From contig NZ_OBQF01000003.1 of assembly GCF_900220995.1 (NCBI RefSeq), positions 62,001 to 126,000 of the forward strand: a stretch of DNA of 64,000 nt, in the 5' to 3' direction. How positions within the stretch are numbered: position 1 is the stretch's first letter; every line of letters starts with the position of its first letter. The translations under genes and the position numbers were made by a program. The notes beneath the pieces were generated by a model, which was given only the letters and a program-made list of their open reading frames with translations, was not told where the DNA came from and did no database searches. This document shows, one piece after another, positions 24,621 to 33,762 of this stretch. Origin of the DNA: Salinicoccus kekensis (GTDB taxonomy: Bacteria; Bacillota; Bacilli; Staphylococcales; Salinicoccaceae).

Positions 24621-25291
24621 GCTTGTATGAAAAACCCTTCATTCTCGTTCCATTCCGCGAGGAAAATGTCTTTGACATCTTTGTCGGTCTCTTCTCTGAT
24701 GGTGTTTTTCAGCCAGTCTTCATCATACCCTGCAGCCTGAAGCGACCTGTGTTCGACTTCCCCGCCGTCGATGAATAAGTAGGATATCGAATTTTCCTTG
24801 TAGTCTTCCAGGACCTGGTGGCGTGACGGTGGCTCTTCGTCCGCGTGTTTGATGATGGAGAGCATGCCGCTTGTTTCCATGATTGCATGCTTTACTTCGC
24901 GCAGGGAGAATACACCTTGCATCCTCAATAATTCTCTGACTTCATCAACATCCATATTGTTCCGATCCAACACTTTTTTATCGATTTCCCCGTCATTGAT
25001 CAGCAGCTGGGAGCTGCCTTTCGTCAGTCTTCTGAAGCGTTCATTCTTCATGGCGAACCTTTCAATCACGTAAATCAGCAATGCCCAGTACGCAAGCATG
25101 AGCAGCATATGGTAGAAAGGTGTATCCGTCTCATAGAGGGACTCCTCAACGATGCTTCCGAGAATCAGGGCATATACAAAATCAAGTGGCGTGATCTGAG
25201 CCATTTCCTTAGGGCCGAGCAACCTGAGTATGATCATGACACCGATCAGCCCTGAGGTCAATTTCACAAAATAAGACATTATATCTTCCAT
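24614..25291 (-). CDS. DUF421 (YetF/YcaP-like) membrane protein
   Basis: A 225-residue protein with three N-terminal membrane helices and a cytosolic alpha/beta C-terminal domain, matching the DUF421 family. Marks are LRLLGPKEMAQITPLDFVYA in the first half, then LINDGEIDKKVLDRNNMDVDEV and LLRMQGVFSLREVKHAIMET. Relatives in Bacillus are spore- or stress-linked, but the biochemical role is unknown. The ATG at 25291 has AGGAGTGA upstream; an in-frame GTG lies three codons earlier. Confidence 0.85.
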   Translation of the reverse strand: MEDIMSYFVKLTSGLIGVMIILRLLGPKEMAQITPLDFVYALILGSIVEESLYETDTPFYHMLLMLAYWALLIYVIERFAMKNERFRRLTKGSSQLLINDGEIDKKVLDRNNMDVDEVRELLRMQGVFSLREVKHAIMETSGMLSIIKHADEEPPSRHQVLEDYKENSISYLFIDGGEVEHRSLQAAGYDEDWLKNTIREETDKDVKDIFLAEWNENEGFFIQAK

Positions 25292-25430
25292 TTCCGTCAC
25301 TCCTGTATAGATTGTTTAAGTGAAAAAAATTTTCAGCCTCAAATGGAAAGATCCATTCAATAATCATACATACCCACTTCTTTGAGAAAATAACTTTTTT
25401 GACGTTTTTACAGCGGCAGCATATAAAAAA

Positions 25431-25460
25431 GCCGGGATGTAATAAAATTACATCCCGGCT
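25431..25460 (-). terminator. Terminator after amidohydrolase gene
   Basis: Perfect 13-14 bp stem AGCCGGGATGTAAT / ATTACATCCCGGCT with an AAA loop and a T run on the - strand, right after the amidohydrolase stop codon. Confidence 0.92.
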
Positions 25461-25473
25461 TCGCAGGTCCTGC

Positions 25474-26700
25474 CTAAATCATGTTTTTGAACACTTTACC
25501 GTCTTTTGCGACGACTTTGATTGCATCATTGTCTTTCAGTATGCCGATATTTTCGAGCGGATTCTCTTCGGTCAATATGAAGTCCGCGATATAATCTTCT
25601 TTGATCAGTCCGAGATCGGTGTAGCCCATACATTCTGCGGCGGTCTGAGTGGAAGCGACGATTGCATCCATCGGTGTCATGCCGCACTCCACCATCAGCT
25701 CAAGTTCCCGTAGGTTGGTGCCGTGCTTGAATACCCCTGCATCGGTGCCCATCGCGATTTTCACGCCGGCTTTGTAAGCTCTTGTGAAGCTCTCCTTATG
25801 GATTTCAATGACTTCTTTGGACTTGTCGATGGATGTCTGCGCCATGCCGAGTTCATCGGCGAATTCAAGCACGGAGACAGGTGCCAGAAGCGTCGGCACA
25901 AGGTAGGTGCCCTGGTCCTTCATCCTTTCACAGATCTCATCATCCAGGTAGATGCCGTGCTCTATCGAGTGGATACCCGCCTCGACACACTGCCTGATGC
26001 CTTCAAGCCCCTGGGCGTGGGCCATCACTTTCACGCCGTTCCTGAACTGCGCCTCTTCCACAATCACCTTCAGTTCCTCGAGGGAGAACTGTGTGAATTT
26101 GGGGTGGTCGGTCGGGCTGGATACCCCGCCCGTGGCGTGGACCTTTATGACGTCCGCGCCCGCCCTCAGCATTTCACGGGTCTTCTTCCTCACTTCCTCC
26201 ACACCGTCGCATACGCCTGAAGGCATACCGGGATGCGGCTGCAGCATATCTGCAACGATCCCTGAATAATTGTAGCCGTCGCCGTGTCCGCCCGTGATGG
26301 TCAGGGCGTTGACGCTGATCTGCATCCTCGGTCCGTCGACCAGGCCGTCATCTATCGCCTTCTTCAGTCCGAGGTCGCTTCCGAGCGCATCACGCACCGT
26401 CGTGATGCCTGCATTCAGGACTGTGTTCAAGTGTTTTGCCGCTTCATAGAAATTATATGAAAAAGGTGTGGTGAGGCGCTGCTCGAGCGGCTTCAGCTCA
26501 AACATCATATGGACATGTGTATCGATCATACCGGGAAGCATGTAATATCCTCCACCGTCGATCACTTCGGCATCACCGGCAGAAGTGTCCGCATTCAGGG
26601 ATTTGAATCTGCCGTCTTCAATCAATATATTCGTGTTGACGATATTATCCGAGCCTGTACCGTCAATCAGGTTGATGTTTTTCACCAATAACTTACTCAT
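25474..26700 (-). CDS. Metal-dependent amidohydrolase
   Basis: A 408-residue amidohydrolase-superfamily protein of the imidazolonepropionase/prolidase-like (cd01299) type. Metal ligands are visible in order: DTHVHM (HxH), the carboxylated-lysine candidate in DVIKVHATGG, MAHAQG, SIEHGIY and the catalytic GTDAG. Substrates in this group include dipeptides and N-acyl amino acids; the sequence does not decide. The ATG at 26700 is better spaced behind AAAGGAG than the ATG six bases earlier. It starts 17 bases after the stop of the membrane transporter gene, so the two form an operon and probably handle one compound. Confidence 0.82.
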   Translation of the reverse strand: MSKLLVKNINLIDGTGSDNIVNTNILIEDGRFKSLNADTSAGDAEVIDGGGYYMLPGMIDTHVHMMFELKPLEQRLTTPFSYNFYEAAKHLNTVLNAGITTVRDALGSDLGLKKAIDDGLVDGPRMQISVNALTITGGHGDGYNYSGIVADMLQPHPGMPSGVCDGVEEVRKKTREMLRAGADVIKVHATGGVSSPTDHPKFTQFSLEELKVIVEEAQFRNGVKVMAHAQGLEGIRQCVEAGIHSIEHGIYLDDEICERMKDQGTYLVPTLLAPVSVLEFADELGMAQTSIDKSKEVIEIHKESFTRAYKAGVKIAMGTDAGVFKHGTNLRELELMVECGMTPMDAIVASTQTAAECMGYTDLGLIKEDYIADFILTEENPLENIGILKDNDAIKVVAKDGKVFKNMI

Positions 26701-26717
26701 GTTCATTCTCCTTTAAG

Positions 26718-27866
26718 TTAAATTAAGTTCATCACGATGCTCGCTATGAAAATCGAAGCCACGGTCACTGTCACGAAACCGCCGATCAGCATCGGGGTCA
26801 CAAGTTCCTGGAACAATTTACTTTCATCCTCGGGGTTATCCGTTTCACTGCGCGCCACTTCCTCGCAGATGATATAGTCCGCCGGGAAACCGAGCAGTGC
26901 GGTCAAGGCGACGGGCATGCCTTTATATGGATGCCAGCCGACGATTCTTGAGGCGATATATCCGCCGGCAAGTATGCCGAAAGTACCGATTGCAAGGATC
27001 GCAAGGACACTCGGTATATTGTTGATGACATCCTGTGGCGTGACATCCGCCATCGTGCCGATGATGACGAAAATCAAAGCAACCATCATAAAGCTGAACG
27101 AGTTCGCTGATTCAAGCACACTTTTCGGGAAGAAACCGAAGTTCAGCGCGAGTATGCCGAGGACCAGACAGAAAATCGTATAATGCACTCCTGTGACATC
27201 CCCGAGGTAAACACCGACTGCAGCCAGAACAAAGACGAAAAACAGTTTAATGATATTATTCTGCATGAATTTATATTTTACAGGTTTTTCTTCCAGGGAA
27301 ATCTTCGCCGTATCTTTCACATTGACCTGTCCGGTCATGAACAAATGTCCATAACGCTTCATGAAAAATGTTGAGACAGGCATGCCGACAACGCCCTGGA
27401 AGGCGTACACCAGCACGGGGACGACGACCAAAGTGCTGAGCCCGAGCTCGGTCAGCCGTTCATTCGTGATGAGCAGTGCGACGATGCCGCCGGATAAAGG
27501 CCCCACACCACTTGCAGCGGTCGGGAAGTCAAACATCAGCGTGATCAGGGTCAGTACTAAAGTGAGTGAACCGACGAGACCCGAAAGTGCAATGACGACC
27601 GCCTTCCACTGTGACTTCAGTATATCAAAACGCATGAGTGTTCCCATATGGACGATCAGCGGGCCGATCAGGATTGCACCGAGGGCCGGAAGCGTGGACA
27701 ATTCAAGTATGTTTTCCGGAAACACACCAATCCATGTAAAAATCAGGAAACCGAGCATCGCAGTCATCAATGTCGGAATCCGTGCGCGTGACAGGACAGA
27801 GATGTATTCACCCAGGGCAAGCAGGGCGAATATACCCACCGTCGCAATAATTGGTTCTTCCCACAT
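26718..27866 (-). CDS. Polytopic membrane transporter, possibly Na+/glutamate symporter-like
   Basis: A 382-residue protein with about ten to eleven membrane helices. I cannot place the family with certainty; the long glycine-rich helices, the GVGPLSGGIVALL re-entrant-like segment and the ALLGFPADYIICEE segment recall sodium/glutamate symporter-like or DUF3100-type proteins. The ATG at 27866 has TAGGAGTGC upstream; a longer frame upstream has no ribosome binding site. The downstream amidohydrolase, 17 bases away, suggests import of an amide or dipeptide-like substrate. This pairing is inference. Confidence 0.6.
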   Translation of the reverse strand: MWEEPIIATVGIFALLALGEYISVLSRARIPTLMTAMLGFLIFTWIGVFPENILELSTLPALGAILIGPLIVHMGTLMRFDILKSQWKAVVIALSGLVGSLTLVLTLITLMFDFPTAASGVGPLSGGIVALLITNERLTELGLSTLVVVPVLVYAFQGVVGMPVSTFFMKRYGHLFMTGQVNVKDTAKISLEEKPVKYKFMQNNIIKLFFVFVLAAVGVYLGDVTGVHYTIFCLVLGILALNFGFFPKSVLESANSFSFMMVALIFVIIGTMADVTPQDVINNIPSVLAILAIGTFGILAGGYIASRIVGWHPYKGMPVALTALLGFPADYIICEEVARSETDNPEDESKLFQELVTPMLIGGFVTVTVASIFIASIVMNLI

Positions 27867-28059
27867 ATACAGCACTCCTAAATGTTTTCTATTTAATGAG
27901 TGCATTATACAGCCAAAGGTAAAAGAATAATAGTTAAATTCTGAAAAAAATGAGTTTTCAATGAAAGAAAACGTCTCCATTGTATACTGTATACCTGTAT
28001 GTAAATGAACCCCAGTAAATAACTTTCTTCAGTGTAAAATTTTACCGGGATTCACCCCC

Positions 28060-28641
28060 TCATTCCACATCCTTCTTGAACTTTACGAACATGACATGTT
28101 CAATGGTGGACTCACTGATCCTGCCTTTATCGTCCTTCTCGATTAGTTTCAATTCCTGTCCGAAGAAGCTGCCGACCGGGATGATCATCCTGCCGCCCGG
28201 TGCGAGCTGTTTGATCAGATTTTCCGGCATTTCTTCAGCTGCTGCCGTGACCATGATCTTGTCATAAGGTGCATGTTCCTCCCATCCCTCATGGCCATCG
28301 CCGTAATGGAAATGAATGTTCCGATATCCCAGATCCGTGAGTCTTTCCCTGGCACGCTCATGAAGCGCCCTGATACGCTCCACAGTGTACACAGCGTGCG
28401 AAAATTTTGAGAGCAGCGCCGTCTGGAACCCGGAACCCGTCCCTATCTCGAGGACTTTATCCTCTGAATCCAGCTCAAGCTTCAATGTCATCGTGAGGAC
28501 AAGGGAAGGCTGCGAGATCGTCTGGCCGTGGCCGATGGGAAGCGGCCGGTCGAGGACAGCAAGCTCCTTCTGCTCATCGATGAAGCGGCTGCGATCGAGC
28601 TGCATGAAATACTTCCTGATCTCTTCATCGCTGTATCTCAT
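28060..28641 (-). CDS. pcm: Protein-L-isoaspartate O-methyltransferase
   Basis: A 193-residue PCMT-family methyltransferase. Members methylate L-isoaspartyl residues to start repair of damaged proteins. Visible are the PLPIGHGQTISQPSLV substrate loop, the SAM motif VLEIGTGSGFQTALL, VYTVERI, and the ITVTAAAEEMP-like segment (MVTAAAEEMP) followed by LAPGGRMIIPVG. The ATG at 28641 follows AAGGGGTG. Divergent from the UvrA-like gene. Confidence 0.9.
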   Translation of the reverse strand: MRYSDEEIRKYFMQLDRSRFIDEQKELAVLDRPLPIGHGQTISQPSLVLTMTLKLELDSEDKVLEIGTGSGFQTALLSKFSHAVYTVERIRALHERARERLTDLGYRNIHFHYGDGHEGWEEHAPYDKIMVTAAAEEMPENLIKQLAPGGRMIIPVGSFFGQELKLIEKDDKGRISESTIEHVMFVKFKKDVE

Positions 28642-28764
28642 ATCCGTCACCCCTTAATGGTTGTTTGATGTGCTATAACCCTTATACCCTCATCAGCGGG
28701 TTTGATTTTGGATTTTGAGGTTAATATATAGAGACGAAGCAAATTTTTATACGGGGTGAGAGTA

Positions 28765-31029
28765 ATGGATCATATACATATTAAAGGTGCAAATCAGAAC
28801 AACTTGAAAAATATCAGCGTGGACATCCCGAAACACAAATTGACGGTGTTCACCGGCCGGTCCGGTTCCGGTAAATCATCACTCGTCTTCAACACGGTGG
28901 CTGCAGAGTCCGAACGCCTGCTGAATGAAACGTATTCGACCTATGTGCAGAACCAGCTGACGCAGTACGAAAAGCCTGAAGTGGACCAGATTTTGAATCT
29001 GCCGGTGGCCATGGTGATCAATCAGAAGCGGCTCGGAGGCAACTCCCGCTCCACCGTCGGGACGATATCGGATATATATGCATCCGTCCGCCTGCTGTGG
29101 TCCCGTATCGGTGAGCCATTCGTCGGTTATTCCCCGGTGTTTTCGTTCAATAATCCGGCGGGCATGTGCGAAAGGTGCCAGGGGCTCGGCTATGTGGAAG
29201 ATATCGATCTTGATGAGCTGCTGGATTTCGACAGATCATTGAATGAGGATGCGATCAAATTCCCGTCGTTCCGCCCCGACAGCTGGCGCGGAAAACGTTA
29301 CTTGTACAGCGGCTTATTTGATAACGATAAGAAGCTGAAAGACTATACGGAAGAAGAGATGGACACTTTCCTTTACACGAAACCGAGGCGGTTGAAGAAT
29401 CCTCCGGAAAACTGGCCCAGGACCGCCAAATTCGAAGGGCTGATCCACCGTTTCAGACGGTCTTTTTTATTGAACGACAACTTTGAGAAAAAGCGTTTCT
29501 TTTCAGATGTGGAACGGGTGGTGACTTCGAGGAAATGCCCGGTATGTGATGGACAGAGGCTCAATGAAAAAGTGCTGTCCTGCAGGATTGACGGCTTCAA
29601 CATCGCAGACTTCACCTCACTCACAATCGAGGATGCGATCCCCTTCCTCGAATCGCTGGAAGATGAGAAGGCAAAATACATCATAGAGCCGCTGCTCAAG
29701 CAATTGAAGGCGCTGAAGCATGTCGGACTGAATTATTTGACGCTGAACCGCGAGACGCCGACACTGTCCGGCGGGGAGTCCCAGAGAATCAAGCTCATCC
29801 GGCATCTGAACAGTCCCCTGACCGACCTCGTCTATATCATCGATGAACCGAGCATCGGGCTGCATCCCGAAGATATCGACAAGATCAACGACATCATCAC
29901 CTCCATCCGTGATAAGGGCAACACCGTCCTGGTCGTGGAACACGATCCGGACGTGATCAAGATCGCAGACCACGTGATCGATATCGGACCCGGCGCCGGC
30001 AAAGCCGGCGGGGAGATCACATTCACCGGCACATATGAGGCACTGCTTGACTCTGCGACACCGACCGGGGAGGCGATGCGGACTGTGCATACGCTGGATA
30101 AGAAGGAGAGGGAAATAAATGACTTCATCCATCTTAAAAATATCACGAGGAACAACCTGGAAAATGTCAGCGTCGATATACCGGCCGGAATGATGACGGT
30201 AGTTACAGGTGTGGCGGGATCCGGCAAGAGCACCCTGCTCAAAGAAGGTCTGAAATCCCGGGAAGAGGTCATTTTCATCGATCAGAAAAGTATCCAGGCC
30301 TCCAACCGCTCGAACCTTTTGACTTATATGGATGTATTTGATGATATACGCACATTTTTCAGCAGGAAGACCGGACTTAAAAAAAGCATGTTCAGCTATA
30401 ACTCGGAAGGTGCATGCCCGGAATGCAGCGGCAAAGGCATCATCAAGACCGAACTCGCTTTCATGGCGGACATGAGCCAGGTGTGCGAAGTGTGTGGGGG
30501 CAGCAGGTACCGTCCGGAAGTGCTTGAAGCAAAAGTCGAAGGGTATTCGATTGCAGATATACTGGCATTGACCGTTGAAGAAGCAATCAGCCTCTTCAAG
30601 GAGAATCAGACAGTCAGGGAGCGGCTGCTTCATCTTGAACAGACGGGCCTGCAGTATATGACGCTCGGCCAGTCGCTGGACACGCTGTCCGGCGGAGAGA
30701 TGCAGCGGCTGAAGCTCAGCTCGCATCTCGACAGCGAAGCATCCGGCATGATCTATGTCTTCGACGAACCGACGACCGGCCTTCATGAAAGGGACATACC
30801 GACACTTCTGAACTGCTTTGAAAAACTGATTGAAGCGGGCAACACGGTCCTCATCGTAGAGCATAACCTGACGATGATGACACACGCAGACTGGCTGATC
30901 GACATCGGACCCGGTGCCGGGAAAGCCGGCGGCAGAGTCCTGTATACCGGACGGCCGAAGGGTTTATTGGAAGTGGAAGAATCGGTGACGGCGAAGCATT
31001 TGAGGCGTTATGTCAGCGATGGAGAATGA
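28765..31029 (+). CDS. UvrA-like ABC ATPase, short (UvrA2-type)
   Basis: A 754-residue protein with two ABC ATPase modules arranged as in UvrA. Walker A motifs are GRSGSGKSS and GVAGSGKST; ABC signatures are LSGGESQRI and LSGGEMQRL; Walker B regions are YIIDEPSIGL and YVFDEPTTGL. Four CxxC pairs (CERCQG, CPVCDG, CPECSG, CEVCGG) give the UvrA zinc fingers. Housekeeping UvrA is about 940 residues; this one lacks roughly 190 residues, consistent with loss of the UvrB-binding domain as in UvrA2 and drug-resistance UvrA paralogues. The ATG at 28765 follows GGGGTGAG. It may protect DNA from intercalators rather than run standard repair. Confidence 0.88.
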   Translation: MDHIHIKGANQNNLKNISVDIPKHKLTVFTGRSGSGKSSLVFNTVAAESERLLNETYSTYVQNQLTQYEKPEVDQILNLPVAMVINQKRLGGNSRSTVGTISDIYASVRLLWSRIGEPFVGYSPVFSFNNPAGMCERCQGLGYVEDIDLDELLDFDRSLNEDAIKFPSFRPDSWRGKRYLYSGLFDNDKKLKDYTEEEMDTFLYTKPRRLKNPPENWPRTAKFEGLIHRFRRSFLLNDNFEKKRFFSDVERVVTSRKCPVCDGQRLNEKVLSCRIDGFNIADFTSLTIEDAIPFLESLEDEKAKYIIEPLLKQLKALKHVGLNYLTLNRETPTLSGGESQRIKLIRHLNSPLTDLVYIIDEPSIGLHPEDIDKINDIITSIRDKGNTVLVVEHDPDVIKIADHVIDIGPGAGKAGGEITFTGTYEALLDSATPTGEAMRTVHTLDKKEREINDFIHLKNITRNNLENVSVDIPAGMMTVVTGVAGSGKSTLLKEGLKSREEVIFIDQKSIQASNRSNLLTYMDVFDDIRTFFSRKTGLKKSMFSYNSEGACPECSGKGIIKTELAFMADMSQVCEVCGGSRYRPEVLEAKVEGYSIADILALTVEEAISLFKENQTVRERLLHLEQTGLQYMTLGQSLDTLSGGEMQRLKLSSHLDSEASGMIYVFDEPTTGLHERDIPTLLNCFEKLIEAGNTVLIVEHNLTMMTHADWLIDIGPGAGKAGGRVLYTGRPKGLLEVEESVTAKHLRRYVSDGE

Positions 31030-31038
31030 TGCCATGTT

Positions 31039-31059
31039 TTATAACGCATAGTGTTATAA
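31039..31059. other. Inverted repeat after UvrA-like gene
   Basis: Arms TTATAAC and GTTATAA with a seven-base loop, ten bases after the UvrA-like stop codon. There is no T run, so it is a poor terminator; it may be a weak terminator or a protein site. Confidence 0.4.
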
Positions 31060-31126
31060 GCGCGTATGTCCTGGTACGATGGGCTTTTGAGGATTTCATG
31101 GACATGCTGAATAACGCCCTTGAAAC

Positions 31127-31152
31127 GTTAACGTCTCTACTGAACCGGGTAT
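31127..31152 (+). promoter_or_regulatory. Candidate sigma-B promoter for CHAD gene
   Basis: GTTAAC and GGGTAT separated by 14 bases. The -10 is an exact match to the sigma-B consensus (GTTTAA, 12-15 bases, GGGTAT) and the -35 agrees in part. It lies 38 bases upstream of the CHAD start codon. Confidence 0.4.
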
Positions 31153-31189
31153 AAGTTTAAAAATATGGAACTTATAAGGGATGATGAAA

Positions 31190-31972
31190 ATGACTGATGT
31201 CCAGGAGATTTTGATCAAGCGTGCCGGGAAAGTCAGGCAGTCATATAAAGACTTCATGAACAACCCTTTCCAGGAAGAGACCGTCCATAAACTGAGGGTG
31301 GACTGCCGCAAACTCAGGGGGATTTTAAATATCCTGAAGAAGGCGATGTACAAGAAAGACTACGAAAAATTGAACGGTGAACTGAGGGACATCGCCCTGG
31401 TGATCAGTGATCTGCGGGAGATTGATGTGCTGACCGGATTGTGTGCGGGTACTGCGAAACGGGAGCCCGATATGAGTGAACACTTTCGGGAGATGTTCTT
31501 TTATTTGAATGATGAGCGCTTTAAAAAGATGGAGACGGCGCTTTTGGATGTTGAGAAGAAGGATATTGAGAGTGAAATCGAAGATATCAGGAAGAGGATT
31601 GAAAATCTGGAATTCAAACAGAAGTACAGGGATGAGAAGGACTTGAAGTCATTCATCCATGACCGGCTGGAGAAGAAATATGAGAAGCTGGCCGCCGGTT
31701 ATGCAGACACAGACCTGAAAGATTATGAACATGTCCACGAAGTGAGGAAGGATGCAAAAAAGCTGAGGTTCGGGGCCAGGTATCTTGGCAAGCTCACCGG
31801 TATTGAGCATAAGAAGATCAGCAAAGAAGCCAAAAAGATACAGGATGAATTCGGGGAAATCACCGACCACCGGGTGAATGCGGCGATGCTCAAAGAATAT
31901 GCGGATGCTGCGGATAATGAAGAGGTCAGGAATGTATTCCTGAAAATCAGAGACCTCGAACAAGGCAAATAA
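31190..31972 (+). CDS. CHAD-domain protein
   Basis: A 260-residue all-helical CHAD (conserved histidine alpha-helical) protein. Two symmetric signature helices are visible: TVHKLRVDCRKLRGIL near residue 30 and HVHEVRKDAKKLRFGARYL near residue 180, with conserved His, Arg and Lys on one face. CHAD domains bind polyphosphate and often localise to polyphosphate granules. Here the domain stands alone, without the CYTH/triphosphatase partner. The third in-frame ATG (31190) is preferred because it is best spaced from ATAAGGG. A strong terminator follows. Confidence 0.88.
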   Translation: MTDVQEILIKRAGKVRQSYKDFMNNPFQEETVHKLRVDCRKLRGILNILKKAMYKKDYEKLNGELRDIALVISDLREIDVLTGLCAGTAKREPDMSEHFREMFFYLNDERFKKMETALLDVEKKDIESEIEDIRKRIENLEFKQKYRDEKDLKSFIHDRLEKKYEKLAAGYADTDLKDYEHVHEVRKDAKKLRFGARYLGKLTGIEHKKISKEAKKIQDEFGEITDHRVNAAMLKEYADAADNEEVRNVFLKIRDLEQGK

Positions 31973-31973
31973 A

Positions 31974-32010
31974 AATCTCTGCACGGTATGGACTGTGCAG
32001 AGATTTTTTA
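31974..32010 (+). terminator. Terminator after CHAD gene
   Basis: Hairpin AAATCTCTGCAC / (T)GTGCAGAGATTT with a short loop and a following T-rich tract, directly after the stop codon. Confidence 0.9.
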
Positions 32011-32013
32011 TTT

Positions 32014-32205
32014 CCGATTTGAAGGGGCGGAAATCGCAGCGCAGATCGGATTTTGGATCTGAAACCGATCTTATGGCGCTGAAATCAGGGTGCAAATCGG
32101 AAATGGATGATAAATCCGATTTGAAGGCGTGAAAACCGGGGCGCAGCTCGGATTTTGCCTCCGAAACCGATTTGAGAACTCAGAAATCAGCGTCCAAATC
32201 AGAAC
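32014..32205. repeat. Tandem 51-bp intergenic repeat array (about 4 units)
   Basis: CCGAT begins units at 32014, 32065, 32116 and 32167, a period of exactly 51 bp. Each unit opens with CCGATTT (or CCGATCT) and carries an inverted ATCGG/CTCGG/AAATC(G/A)G word about 30 bases on, closing a 33-36 nt stem-loop. Units have diverged by base changes but hardly any length change. The array lies between the convergent CHAD and NAD(P)HX-repair genes. Confidence 0.9.
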
Positions 32206-33693
32206 TCAACCACTCATCACAGCAAACGTACCTTGAAGGTCATCGATAATGTCGGATGCCGTGATGGTTTCTATGCCGGCGCCCTTCTCCAATAGATGCT
32301 CGGCTGTAAATCCGTGCATGAAGACCGCACTGGAGATGGCATGCTGCGGATTTTCGTAACGGGCGAGGAATGCAGCAAGCATCCCGGTCAGTACATCACC
32401 GCTTCCGCCCTTCGCAAGCCCTGCGTTGCCGGTATCGTTGATGAAGGTCTCTCCCTCCGGTGTCGCAACCAGAGTATTCGGCCCTTTCAATATTACATAA
32501 ATGCCGTATTCCACTGCGATTTCCCGGGAAATTTCAAACCGTTTCCTATTCACTTTTCCCGGGGATGACTCAACGAGGCGGGCCATTTCACCGGGGTGGG
32601 GTGAGATGACAGTCGGATGCTTCCTCTCCCGGATGTTGCTTTTCAAGTCCTGCAGCCCCGTAAGGCCGTCGGCATCAATCACCAGAGGCCCTTCGAATCG
32701 ATTCAACAGATACTCCACGGTGCGCTTCGTCTCATCATTTACACCGAGGCCCGGACCGATGGCGATGACGTCTTTCCCTTCAATGAATGCTTCCAAATCA
32801 TCTTCGCGGTTAAAAAGTGTCGCTTCCGGGATATGATTCACCACAGTCCCGAAAATATCCTTATGCGTGTTCAACTGGGTCAGCCCGGCCCCGCTTCTTA
32901 CGGCAGCGGCCGTTGTGAGGACAGCCGCACCCGGCATATTGGCACTGCCTGCAATGATGCCGACTTTCCCGTGCGACCCCTTATGTGACTCGTCTTCCCT
33001 CACGGGCCAGTGGTTTCCGGTATCCTTACGCGTCCAGACATTTCTTTTGGACCGGACGGTTTCATCGATCGCCTTCTGCGGCAGTCCTATATGGATCAAT
33101 TTCGCATCGCCGTAATACTCCCGCGCCGGATAAGTGTAATAGCTCAGCTTCGGCAGGCCGATGATCAGTGTATGGTCAGCCTTCAATGCATATTCCGGCA
33201 CCGGGGATTCATCCGCCGGCACCCCGCTCGGCAGATCAATTGATATGATGAAGTTATCCATCGCATTCAGTTCCTGGAAGATATCTTTATAAGGCGGACG
33301 GATTTCCCCCGTAATCCCGGTGCCGAGCATCGTATCGACGATGATATCAGCACTTTTTACGATTTCCTTATCGTACTGCCTGAAACTGAAGCCCGAATTG
33401 AGATAGATGTTCATATGGTATCCAGCATCACCCTTGATCTTATCTGTTTCAGGGATGACGCAGGCTTCCACTTCATACCCGTTTTCCTTAAGCACTTTTG
33501 CGATCACAAAACCGTCACCGCCGTTGTTCCCGCTGCCGATGAGTACACATACCTTCTGCCTGCGGAAATTTTTCATGATGTTCTTCGCAGCGACGCGTCC
33601 GGCGTTCTCCATCAGTATCGTGCCGGAGACACCGATCTTTTCAATCGCATACTGGTCAACTGCCTTCATCTCTTCTCCTGTAACGACTTTCAT
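32206..33693 (-). CDS. nnrDE: Bifunctional NAD(P)H-hydrate epimerase/dehydratase
   Basis: A 495-residue fusion that repairs hydrated NADH and NADPH. The N-terminal epimerase domain (YjeF_N/NnrE, about residues 1-210) has MENAGRVAA, LIGSGNNGGDGFVIAK and the IVDTMLGTGITGEIR segment. The C-terminal ADP-dependent dehydratase (NnrD, about residues 225-490) has GKVGIIAGSANMPGAA, HPGEMARL and the NAGLAKGGSGDVLTGM nucleotide-binding signature. The full fused length is normal for bacteria. ATG start with a moderate AGG-rich ribosome binding site; it is preceded by a terminator, so it has its own promoter. Confidence 0.93.
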   Translation of the reverse strand: MKVVTGEEMKAVDQYAIEKIGVSGTILMENAGRVAAKNIMKNFRRQKVCVLIGSGNNGGDGFVIAKVLKENGYEVEACVIPETDKIKGDAGYHMNIYLNSGFSFRQYDKEIVKSADIIVDTMLGTGITGEIRPPYKDIFQELNAMDNFIISIDLPSGVPADESPVPEYALKADHTLIIGLPKLSYYTYPAREYYGDAKLIHIGLPQKAIDETVRSKRNVWTRKDTGNHWPVREDESHKGSHGKVGIIAGSANMPGAAVLTTAAAVRSGAGLTQLNTHKDIFGTVVNHIPEATLFNREDDLEAFIEGKDVIAIGPGLGVNDETKRTVEYLLNRFEGPLVIDADGLTGLQDLKSNIRERKHPTVISPHPGEMARLVESSPGKVNRKRFEISREIAVEYGIYVILKGPNTLVATPEGETFINDTGNAGLAKGGSGDVLTGMLAAFLARYENPQHAISSAVFMHGFTAEHLLEKGAGIETITASDIIDDLQGTFAVMSG

Positions 33694-33721
33694 AAATGCA
33701 CCTCCATCCCCAGTATAAAAT

Positions 33722-33760
33722 AAATCCCCCGGGTCATCACGGATGATCCCCCGGGGGTTC
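33722..33760. terminator. Terminator after DUF2200 gene
   Basis: GC-rich hairpin AATCCCCCGGGTCATC / GATGATCCCCCGGGGGTT with a short loop, followed on the - strand by ATTTATTTTA. It ends the fbp-DUF2200 transcript. Confidence 0.85.
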
Positions 33761-33762
33761 TA

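Noticed and set aside
29617-30885. Long open frame (about 420 codons) antisense to the UvrA-like gene
   Set aside because: The sense gene has complete ABC motifs throughout; the antisense frame has no recognisable domain or start signals and reflects codon bias.
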